Assembly: GCA_964007475.1 (NCBI GenBank)
Contig: OZ023274.1
Span: 59,540,076-59,604,075, forward strand
DNA: 64,000 nucleotides
Reading direction: 5' to 3'
Source: Hybos culiciformis
Lineage: Eukaryota > Arthropoda > Insecta > Diptera > Hybotidae
Positions 13,601 through 25,600 of this stretch are shown here, one piece after another. Under the pieces are notes generated by a model. The model was not told where the DNA came from, ran no database searches, and was given only the letters and a program-made list of their open reading frames with translations. Every line of letters starts with the position of its first letter. The first letter of the stretch is position 1. The position numbers were made by a program, and so were the translations under genes.

Positions 13601-16600
13601 TGGACGTAAAAATTAACAAATGTTGAATCTAAGAAAAGCGTAATTAAAATTAATGAAATGGCGTTTTAATTTTATGTTGTAATTCGGTGATAGAAAAATA
13701 ACTGATAACGTGAATTTTAAGATTGTTTTAAACTGTAACATACATACTTCATAATAAGCCTCCTGAACTTTAAGTTTAATTAATTTTTGACCTACTTCCC
13801 TCAAAACAATTGTTTTGGTTGCACATGCACATATTTATATTTTCAATGACAATTTTTAGCAATTTAAATATTTTCAATATGTAGGTAATGCTGTTTGGAA
13901 GTGATAAGAAAACTCGAAAAAAAATATATCGAATAAAAAACCTCGAAAAAAAAAAAAACATCGAAAAAAAAACTTCGAAAGAAATAAAAAAAACTCGAAA
14001 AAAAACCTCGAAAAGCCAGGGAGCCGTAAAACTGAAGTTTTTAAGCTAAGAGTTATGTAAAAAATCAATTTTATGATTTCAATATTTATTTTACAAAAGG
14101 CACAACATAAAAATTTCTTCTGTTCCAAAAACAATATATTTTTATTCAAATTTAATGGAAAATTAACAAAAAAGAAATTATAGGCAATGCCTTGCAAAAA
14201 ATTTAAATTAGAACGCTCTTCTCTCTTCAAAAATTTGTAAAAGACGTTTCACCTTTTTATTGATTGTAGTCTAATTTTCGAGCTTTGTCCCGCATCCAGC
14301 CTCAACAACTTGCACTTAACCATCACCTGCTCTTTTCCAAAAAATTTTATGAGTCTGTATACCCCCAGGTGTGGCTTGCCAGCTAAAATTTTAAGTCGCC
14401 GGTGCCATGCTTCTACGCTATTTTGCGTTCTAGGCAAGTTATGCTGAAGCAGGTCTGTTACACACCAAAAATTAGGGGATATAAAATAAGCGATCGTATA
14501 ATTATGTAGGCTATAGAACAGAACATCCACGTTTATATATATAATTTTGTATAATGATTTGCATATATATTTTGTTTTGTCTATCTATAGGTATAGGGGC
14601 TATAGGGTATAAGTTCTGTGGGAAAAAGGCAAAGTAGCTTAAGTCGACTTAAATCAAATTTCTCTTCTTTAAATCGGAATATTCGTTATTTTTTTCCAAA
14701 TTTTTAAAGTTTAACTTCTTTAGCGAGGTATTGTAAAAAATTTTGTGAGGAAATAGGGGAAAAAAGAAGACAGAATATAGTATGTCCTATGTTAACGAAA
14801 AGTAAAAGCCACAACGCTGCAAAATAGGGGTAATAACCACAGAATGTAGTATGTTAAAAAGTAAAAACAAATATAAAAGAAGGGAAATATAAGACGTTGT
14901 AGCCTTTACCTGTAGCATTCAGCACTACACACACATAACAAAATACTAACGATGTGTGGAAAGCAAAAAACAAAAACACACGAAGCAGTCATAGGAACTG
15001 CCGAAAGAAGTTTATACTTAAAGCTTTGAACTATGAAATAACAGTGGCTATAAATGATGGGCTGCTCAGTAAAAAATGTAAATAAAAATAAAAATCAGTC
15101 CAGCAGTCCAAAAGCAGTCCATTATTTGTAGTCATTGTTATTTCATAGTTTAAAGCTTTAAGTATAAACTTCTTTCAACAGTTCCTATGACTGCTTCGTG
15201 TGTTTTTTTTTTAAATTTTGAGCCAGGACGACTCTAAAAGTAGCTAGCTACCCAAAACTTTTGGGCAGGTAATCTTTATTTCACCGGCGCTACCTATTTA
15301 AAAAACTTTTTTTTTTTTGCATATTTTAAGCAGGGAAGACCCTAACCATAGCTCATTATCCAAAATTTTTGGTCAGGTAATTCCACCCTCACTTCCGCCC
15401 GCAATTCCAATCTCACTTCCGCCCTCACTTCCGCACTACCTTCCGCCCTCACTTCCGCCCTCACTTCCGCCCTCACTTCCGCTCTCACTTCCGCCCGCAC
15501 TTCCGCCCCCACTTCCGCCCTCAATTCCGCCCTCACTTCCGCCCTCACTTCCGCTCTCACTTCCGCCCGCACTTCCGCCCTCACTTCCGCCCTCACTTCC
15601 GCCCTCACTTCCGCCCTCACTTCCGCCCTCACTTCCGCCCTCACTTCCGCCCTCACTTCCGCCCTCACTTCCGCCCTCACTTCCGCCCTCACTTCCGCCC
15701 TCACTTCCGCCTTTACTTCCGCCCTCACTTCCGCCCTCACTTCCGCCCTCACTTCCGCCCTCACTTCTGCCCTAACTACCAACCTCTCTTCCGCCTCACT
15801 TCCGCCCTCACTTCCGCCCTCACTTCCGCCCTCACTTCCGACCTCACTTCCGCCCTCACTTCCGCACTACCTTCCGCCCTCACTTCCGCCCTCACTTCCG
15901 CCTTCACTTCCGCCCTCACTTCCGCCCTCACTTCCGCCCTCACTTTCGTCCCACTTCCGCCCTCGCTTCCGCCCTCACTTCCTCCCTCACTTCCTCCCTC
16001 ACTTCCTCCCTCACTTCCTCCCTCACTAACGCCCTCACTTCCGCCCTCACTTCCTCCCTCACTACCCAACCTCTCTACCGCCTCACTTCCGCCCTCACTT
16101 CCGCCCTCACTTCCGGTTCACTTCCGCCCTCACTTCCGATCTCACTTCCGCCCTCACTTCCGCCCTCACTTCCGCCCTCACTTCCGCCCTCACTTCCGCC
16201 CTCACTTCCGCCCTCACTTCCGCCCTCACTTCCGCCCTCACTTCCGCCCTCACTTCCGCCCTCACTTCCGCCCTCACTTCCGTCCTGATTTCCGCCCTCA
16301 CTTCCGCCCTCACTTCCGCCCTCACTTCCGCCCTCACTTCCGCCCTCACTTCCGCCCTCACTTCCGCCCTCACTTCCGCCCTCACTTCCGCCCTCACTTC
16401 CGCCCTCACTTCCGCCCTCACTTTCGTCCCACTTCCGCCCTCTCTTCCGCCCTCACTTCCTCCCTCACTTCCTCCCTCACTTCCTCCCTCACTAACGCCC
16501 TCACTTCCACCCTAACTTCCGCCCTCACTTCCTCCCTATCTACCGCCTCACTTCCGCCCTCACTTCCGCCCTCACTTCCGCCCTCACTTCCGCCCTGACT

Positions 16601-19600
16601 TCCGCCATCACTTTCGCCCTCACTTCCCCCTCACTTCCGCCCCCACTTCCGCACTCACTTCCGCCCTCACTTCCGCCCTCACTTCCGTCCTGATTTCCGC
16701 CCTCACTTCCGCCCTCACTTCCGCCCTCACTTCCGCCCTCACTTCCGCCCTCACTTCCGCCCTCACTTTCGTCCCACTTCCGCCCTCGCTTCCGCCCTCA
16801 CTTCCTCCCTCACTTCCTCCCTCACTTCCTCCCTCACTAACGCCCTCACTTCCACCCTAACTTCCGCCCTCACTTCCTCCCTATCTACCGCCTCACTTCC
16901 GCCCTCACTTCCGCCCTGACTTCCGCCATCACTTCCGCCCTCACCGGACCTACCTATTTTAAAAAATAAATTTTAGTTGTTAAATAATTTGTAAACGAAA
17001 GATTTTTAAAAAATAATTTGAATTTAAATTTTCCGCGCTTAATTATTTTGTTTTTATAAATGACAAATGATTATTGAACTACCTATTTGAAAAAAACTTT
17101 AAATTTTAAAAAATTTGTAAACGAAAGATTTTTGAAAATAATTTGAATTTAAATTTTTCGCGCCAAATTATTTTGTTTTTATAAATAACAAATGATTATT
17201 GAGTGGACTCATTTTTTTTTGAGTATTCAAACGGTACAGCATGTCGTTTTTTTTTTAACTCGAAATTCGAATGAGTAAAATAATTTTTACCCCCTACAGA
17301 ATTACTCATTTATATCATACACCGCGCCTAAAGAAGTATAAACTTCAATAAACTTCAAAAAAAACCATATAGAATTAAAAAATTGTACAATAACAGAATT
17401 AAAGATCAACTGATTTTGTTGTTAATATTTATTTAGTTTATTTCCTTTTCGAATGGAACAGAAACACTGTTTGTCTGTTTGTCTGTTCCGAATAGGCTCC
17501 TAAACCGCTCAGCCGATCGTTTTCAAGCTTACACCATTTCTTTGTCTATTTTAAAATTTGATTATCCCCCTACCTAGCGACCTCCTCTGAGGGCCCACTT
17601 CAAAAGTTCGTCCGATTTCATTCAAATTTGGTATGTAAAAAGAGAAACTGATTACACACAAATTTCGTAACAAAAAATTTATTTCCGATTTCATTCAAAT
17701 TTGGTACGTAAAAAGAGGAAATGATTACACACAAATTTCGTAACAAAGAATTTAATTCAAATTTGGTAAATAAAAAGAGGTAACGATTAAACACGCAAAT
17801 TTCGTAACAAAAAATTGATTGATCCTACCCAGCGACCACCACTGAGGGCGGACTAGGGAATGCATTTTTTTAAAAAAATTAATTCCGGATTTTCGGAATT
17901 GTCTTGAAATGAAATCCGGAATTCCGGTTTATTCCGGGATTTCATATAAAAATTAAAATATGTTAAAAAATTAAATTAAATTATTATGATCAGAAAACAA
18001 TGTGGAGAAATATTAAACAATATGTTTTAAAAAAAGATTTAAATCAAATTGATGAAATTTTTTTTGGAAGTGAAAAAATTAAAGATTCATTGTTAATTGC
18101 GAATAAATTTAATAAATCGTCGGTCGGCGACGCAAACCTCGTAAGTCTGTTTTTGAAAATTTTACAGGAGACACAAAAAACTGTATTATTCTTATTATTA
18201 TAATTAGCACAAAATTGCTTAAGATTGGCTAATTTCGAAGCGATATGGATTGAATAAAATCTGTAGCTTCTTACGAAGATTAGTACATTATCTTAGTTTC
18301 AAAAATGTGCAAGGTTTGGCCACAAAAGCTCCCCACCTAAATTTTCGATTTTTTTTTTTTCGACAATAAAAGTGCGTAAAAAATATTTAGAGAGTTTTTA
18401 TGAATGTAGATCGACGCAGATCAACAAAAAGGACAGGAAAATTTAAAAAAACACGTTTTGTAAAAAACAAGACTTACGAGATTTGCGTCGCCGACCGACG
18501 AAATACTTTGTTGATAGTATCAGTGATATTAATAATAGTATTGGAAAAACTAATTTTATAAATTTTATTAGATATAATCCAAATAATAACTTCAAATTTA
18601 AGAAAGTCAATATTATTGAACTTGAAAGTATAATAAAGGGAATGAACAAAAAAAGAGATAATTATTTTGTAAATTCAGAAATATTTATAGACAGTTTTGA
18701 CCTAATTGGCGAAAATTTGTTATCTATTGTCAATGATTCATTAGAAACTGGCATCTTTCCGGATATTTGGAAAGAATCAGTTATTGTTCCAATAGAAAAA
18801 ATAAAAAACACAAAAAAAGCAAGTGAATTTAGACCAATCAATACGATCATATTAGAATCAAAAATAATGGAAAAAATTGTTAATGACCAGTTAGAAACAT
18901 ATTTTGAGCAAAATAATTTATTTTCTAAATTCCAGTCAGGATTCAGAAGGAACCACAGTTGTGAATCATTGATTAATCTGGTGGTATCAAATTGGAAGCT
19001 AGACATTAATAACAAAAAAATTATTGCTGCTGTTTTCTTAGATCTAAGACGAGCATTTGAGACTGTAGACAGACGTATTCTAGTAAAAAAGCTCGAGAGT
19101 TACGGAATTAGTGGTTTGGAGATAAAATGGTTCATATCTTACTTGAGTCAAAGAAAACAAAGAACGAAAATAAATGGTTTAGTGTCTGATGCAATTGATG
19201 TACTTCTTGGCGTACCACAGGGTTCGATACTGGGTGTTTTATTATTTTTAGTTTACGTGAATGATATGGAAATGGCTATAAGTCTATCAAAGTTAATTCT
19301 GTTTGCCGACGATGCATTGCTTTATGTTGTGGGTGATAATGCTGAAGAATGTGTGGAACAAATTAATCTAGATCTTCAAAAATTGAATGTGTGGTTCGAA
19401 ATGAATAAATTAAAACTAAATGTTGATAAAACTAAGTGTATGATTTTGAATGGTGCGACTGATAATGAAATTAAAATAAATAATGAGGCTATTGAAAAAT
19501 TGGATGAAATAAAATATTTAGGTGTCATAATGGACAATAAATTAAACTTTAAAAGTCATATAGACTATATTTGCAAGAAAATAGCTAAAAAAATATACTT

Positions 19601-22600
19601 TATGTACAAAATTAGAAATAAGTTGTCGCTCTCTAGTTCAATATTAATATACAATACAATAGTTAAGCCACATTTTGAGTATTGTTCTTCTATATTATTC
19701 ATGGCAAGTAGGTACGATAAAGACAGGTTACAAAGGTTACAGAATAGAGCCATGAGAATAATACTTAGAGTAAGTAGATATAGCTCAATAAACTTTATGC
19801 TGTCAACATTAAAATGGCTAAATATTAATCAAAGAATTATAATGAATGTTTTGATAATTGTATTTAAAATGAAAAATAAAATCTATCCGAATTACCTTAG
19901 TGAAAAATTAACATACGTAAATGAAATACATAGTCATAATTTAAGAAACATAACCAATTTTAGATTAGATTTATTAAGAACACAAAATAGTCAAAATATG
20001 CTTATGTACAATGGGATAAAAATTTTTAATGAACTACCCAATGAAATAAGTAATGAAATGAATTTTAATAAATATAAAAGAGCTGTAGCTGAATATGTCA
20101 AAAATAATTTTATGTAGAATAATCCAAATGTACTACTAAATTAATAATAGATTTAATACTAATGTAAAAAAATTAATAGTTTTAAATGAACTAAATAAAT
20201 GAAGAATAAATAAAAAAAATAAATAAATATTAGTGTATTTAGTTCAAAACATTAAAATTATAACAAATTAAATTATGAAATATTTTTTCAACTTATTTTG
20301 TTAATGTTGATTAATATGAAAAAAATGTTTATGTATTTGCAGACTTGAGATAGCTACTTAGATTTCAATTTTTGTGACTAAATAATAAAAAAAAATAAAC
20401 ATTTAGTCAAAATTCCCGCAAGTAAAAGTTCTACCAAATTCGAAAAATTCGGAATTTAGTATTTTGAATTCCGAATTTTTTGAACTTCTGGAATTCCGGA
20501 ATCCGAAAATCCGGTTTTGCATTCCCTAGGGCGGACTTCTAAAGTTCTTCCGATTTCATTCAAATTTGGTAAATAAAAAGAGGTAACGATTAAACACATA
20601 AATTTTGTAACAAAAAATTGATTGATTCTATACCCAACGACTTCTTAAGTTCGTCCGATTTCATTCAAATTTGGTACGTAAAAAAGAATAAATGATTACA
20701 CACAAATTTCGTAAGAAAAAATTTAGCCCCCTCTTCCACTTACAAAAGTAAATCAGCCAGAGTCCGTAGCAAAATAAATATTTGCAAGTAAATAAAGATC
20801 TTAAAATTCTTTCGTGAGCTTATGAGGATGAGGCTCCCACATATTTTAATTTTTTCGGGGCTAAAAAGCTCAAATAAAAAAAAAAGATATTTAAAAAAAC
20901 AAAATTGCATTATAAACTGTTTTCTAAACCCTTTAGTTTAAAGCCATTTTTCTCAAAATCACTTTTTTCGACATAATCTACTTTGATTTTTTCCTACAGA
21001 GTTCTATTTACTTATTTCTCCAACATGTGTACTCTTGTGGAATGAGCTGACCAACAATTATATGTGTAACGTTATCATTAACCTCGTTATAACGAGTTGC
21101 TGCCCCGCTATTTAATATTTTATTCAATTTTTCTTTGTCACTGGTATTAAAACCGGATAAGTAAACCTGAAAAAAATATTTAAAAAAAACTATCATAAAT
21201 TAATGCATATTTCTTTTAACATACACTGCAATCTTCCAAGAAAGATCCTGCTTTTTTAATGTCAGCAGAACATAAATCTTGCAAAATATCTTGGTAAGGA
21301 AGTTTAATGGACTTCGTTGTGGTAATCGAAGTAGACAAACAACTAACATTACTCATTATTGATTCGTTACTTGAAATAATTTTACCATCTGCTCTCTCAA
21401 TTTGGGATATTTCAGACGATTGAGTGTTATTCGGTGTGAACTCCGCTTCAGCTGTAATAATTAAATGAAAAGTTTTAATATTAAATTCATAAACCGTTCT
21501 CTAGTATTGAGTTTGGAAAATGCTGCGCGTTCATTATTATTAATAATTGAAAATATACTGGGAAAATGTATGTTCTTCTTAGAAATTATTCAGATCGCTA
21601 AAAAATCAAAGATAATTAAAAGAATCCAAAATAAAATATTGCTAGATAAACAAAATTCTTCCAATAGTTCCCTATTGTAGCATGGTGAAATTTTTCTAAA
21701 ACATAGTAATGACTTGGTTATAAACTTCCATGAATAGTTTCCTCGATAGTTTCTATTTGTTAAAATCGCAATAAATATGGAAATAAAAATAAATAAATAA
21801 ATAATTCATATTTTGCGCTCTTAATCCATTTTTTCACTCCTAATCGAGTTTTTTACGCTCTCTAAAAAAAATATAGTAACGAACATTGAATGATTACGTC
21901 AAATATGATTGATACGATTGATTACGTCAAATTTGAAAAAATTAAATCATACTGGAAATAAATATGAGAATAAAGAAGTTTATTAAAAAAACCTTAAAAT
22001 GAATTAACTAACAACGAGCAAGATAGTTGTTAAGAAAATGTTGTTTTAAATTTAATTCATAATTATGTTGACACAGATTAAAAATGAAGAAACCTTTTAA
22101 AAAAAAAACTTACTTTCATTGAATTTGGTAGGCGTTGAAGCTTTAATTCCACTAACTTTAAAAGCCTTGAATGGTAAAGCAAAACCTTTTGTCACGCTAT
22201 TAAAAATCCAATCAGGCAGCAGAATGTCTTTTTTATATCGAATTGCTGCTTTATATTTCTCCGTATCAATACCATCTTTGGTCGTGATCAAAATATCTAA
22301 AACCCAAATAATTAATGTAGTTTTCCTAATAAATTATTTATCTGATTAGAAATTTAAAAAACGTTATTTTTTAAAGCTATATGAAATCTTAAATTTCTGA
22401 ATTTGATATGTAGCCCCCTCCCCGGAGTCCTGGGACCTCAGATTAGGGCCTTTCGACATCCAGTCTTTAATCCAGGCATTTCGGATCCGAAGCTATAACA
22501 TTTTATCGAAATATACGTAAATTGCAAACCGGCTTCTAAGGTAGCCCCCCGTCAGGGACTCGGATCAAAATTTCTAGTACCCCATAACCATCTTGGATCT

Positions 22601-25600
22601 CTAGGCACCTTATTTTCAAAATTTCGAAATTTGTTGTAAAAATTGAGCCCTGGGACAACATCCAGTTTTTTACATAGGCTTTTCGGGTCCAAAGCTACAA
22701 CATTTTATCGGAGTATACATAAATTGCAAAACCGCCTTCTAAGGTAGCCGATAGCCCCACGTCGGAGCCTCGGGTCAAATTTTCTAGTTTTCTACAACCA
22801 TCTTGGGTCCCAATGCTTCTTAAGTTTGAAATTTCAACCAAATCGGCGTGATTGAGGAATCAATGGAACCATGGAACCACGGATTGAGCCATGAAACCAC
22901 AAAAATCATTACATTATGTTGCGTTGTCATCCATTTCTGACCTATGCTCAAATTTTTAAATTTTTTTTTACAAAATTCCACCCGAACATGAAAGTGAGTT
23001 AATAAAAACGTTTTAAAATAGTCAAAGTTTATTTTAGTTAAAATAAATAAAAAAAATATTTTTGACTCCTGACTGAAAAACTAAGAGATTTTTTCGTTCT
23101 CATTTTTACCTTTACATTCTATCTATAACGGGCAGAGAAATCAAAATAATATTAAATGTATCTACATAAATTTACATAGGTTCAAATAATATTAGGACAC
23201 ATGATACATTTAGTTGTTACTGCTTATATACCTATATCTTCTAATTGAATAATCAGCATGTTTGCGTGTTCGTCCGTACTGTTGTTTTCACAAAATAATA
23301 TAACTAAGGGATATTAGTAGTTTTTTAATAATTAGGTATTCCTTTTTTTCCCGTTTACATATTCTTTTTATCATGCCTTTTTCACTCCTTTTCGAATAAA
23401 AACGTCTCAAATCGGAAAAAAAAAACTTGTTTTATTTTTGAAATGTCAAATATGTCTAAAGACCAATGAAAAGGGGCATTAGGTAACTTTTTATATGAAT
23501 AACAAAAAGGTGGAATAGCTTTTTTTTTTAATTTTAATATATGGGAATATGAGAAGTTTATTGTAAACACTTCTAAAGACAATTTTAGTGAAAGAAGTTT
23601 TTTTGAATTTTTTTAATTGAACTTTCAATGAGCTTTAGTACTCCGAAACAGTCAATGAATTTCATTCATAGCGCTTTACCATATGTATAAAAATTAAAAT
23701 CATCTAATAAAATATCTGTCTAAGTTTTATAAACTTTTTTTTAAAAATATTCTTGTAAAAAATTTCTTTTTATGGTTTTTAGAAAAAAAAATTATTTTAT
23801 TGGCTGAAGATGCACCAAAAAATAAGATGCGAAATATTCAATAAAATTGAGAACAAATATGAAAGATAATAATTATTTTCTATTTATTTAAAAAAATGTT
23901 CACCGCTCGCTGGAAATCCCTACAAAACTTAAAATTAAAAACATACACCAGCAATAAAAATAAAATGTATGTATATTGTAAATATAATTATAATTGTCTT
24001 AAACTTTTTTACATTCTGTAATTATGGGCCCCGGCCTAATTATGTATTGAATTTTGAAATAAATAAATAAATAAAAAAAATACATTATAAAAAAAAAATT
24101 CTTAAATAAACACTTGTTTAATTTACCTGTTTCACTTGATTTGAAAGAAGTCTGAAAAATACCACCATTTTTAGTTACAGCATCTTTAATTTGATTTCTT
24201 ATTTCGACACTTAACGCAGATGTTGAGATTTGTACATTATAAAAAATTGGTAATTTATATTTTGCAAATTTGGAATCGGTTGCAAGCACCGTTTCGGTTT
24301 GACTGGCTTCCCAAACAGCATTCACCCAATCCGCATGCATGACTGGTTTTTTATTAATTACTGCATATTCGTATTTAGTTGATTTGATTGTATTGGACAC
24401 TAAATAATTAATATTCGCAATTAAGTCTTTTACATAATAACCACCCATATATGATATCAAAGTTTTCAGCTTATTCTATAAAAAAATTTATTTTTTTTCT
24501 TAAGTAACAAAATCTAATTTTCTTTTCATTAAATTAAATTAAATCAATAAAACTTTTATTTGTTATTTTCTGATCTAAAGTTTAATTTAATCGACGTAAA
24601 TGATATATCACTGAGAAAATTTTTAAGCTTTTTTTGTGGTTTGTGCTATAAAAATATTTTGCAGATAATCTATTGACTAGTGCAAAGAGAACTAAACTTT
24701 TAATTTTTGGAAAATGTCTCTAAAATGATTCATTTTATGCATTTTTCAAATTGGCCTTACCTTCGGGGACTATAAAATACAACATTTGATAACTTATTCA
24801 ACAAGCCTAAGAACTTGAGTACGTGATTAAAAGTAGTATTTATAATCATGGTATGTAGGTCGATCCAAAAATGCATCGTTTTTAAGATATTTGCGAAAAA
24901 TTAAAAATGTAATCCTTTTTAACCTTATCAAATCAAATAGTTGTTTTGATTTTATTAACATACTTTAATGCGCATGGCTTCGGTAAGTTGTATTTACATT
25001 CGCAAATTTAGCTCGGTAAATGGTCCATTACATGCATCAATACCCATGCAATTATAGAGGAATGTAAATTGTATTTACATTTCCCTGTGATGTAAACTGT
25101 ATTTACATTGCTCTATATTGTATTTACATTCTTCATTTTGAACTGCGTAATACTATAAACAAAAATAATATCACTCACACTCACAATATTTCAATACAGA
25201 CAAATACCAAAAAAAATTGCAAATGTATACCTCTCACATGCATCATATCAATGTCAAGCAAAGCTTAGTTTATAATGCTAAAAATCTATATTTTCCCTCT
25301 GAGCTAATCTATATTTTCCCTCTGAGCAAACAAAAAAAAAAAAAAAGAACCAATAAAAAAATACGCGGCTATTTTTTTTTTCTAAAAAGCGGCCAGTCGA
25401 TCAGTCGATGAATTTTCTTAACATGTGTTTCAATCTACTATTTTTAAAGGATCTTCGAACCTCTACTACTAAATTTTTAAACGAGGGTGGTTGGATTTTA
25501 GTACAAAAATTTAAACCACACTTCAAAAATTGCACTTATTTTTATTCAAAAAAACAAAATGAATAAAAATAGAACAATGGTAACCCTGAAAATATCTTTG

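Larger units (their letters stand above)
17854..20528. mobile_element. hAT-type TIR element with 8-bp target duplication, carrying a nested LINE
   Basis: Perfect 11-bp termini TAGGGAATGCA / TGCATTCCCTA are flanked by the exact 8-bp duplication GGGCGGAC (17846-17853 and 20529-20536). Subterminal regions at both ends carry repeated ATTCCGGAATTCCGG / CCGAAAATCCGG motifs, as expected for binding sites of a hAT transposase supplied in trans. The element has no transposase. Its own DNA is about 130 bp at the left and 300 bp at the right; the rest is a LINE that inserted later. The insertion target was the 80-bp tandem repeat. Confidence 0.9.

Noticed and set aside
15317..16421. Long open readings (Leu-Pro-Pro-Ser and Arg-Ala-Glu-Val repeats) on both strands
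   Set aside because: They come entirely from the 12-bp minisatellite, whose unit length is a multiple of three, so several frames stay open. No non-repeat coding sequence is attached.
17854..20528. A DNA transposon that captured a reverse transcriptase as cargo
   Set aside because: The RT is a 5'-truncated LINE with its own A-rich tail, and the surrounding hAT has no other gene. Ordinary nested insertion explains it.
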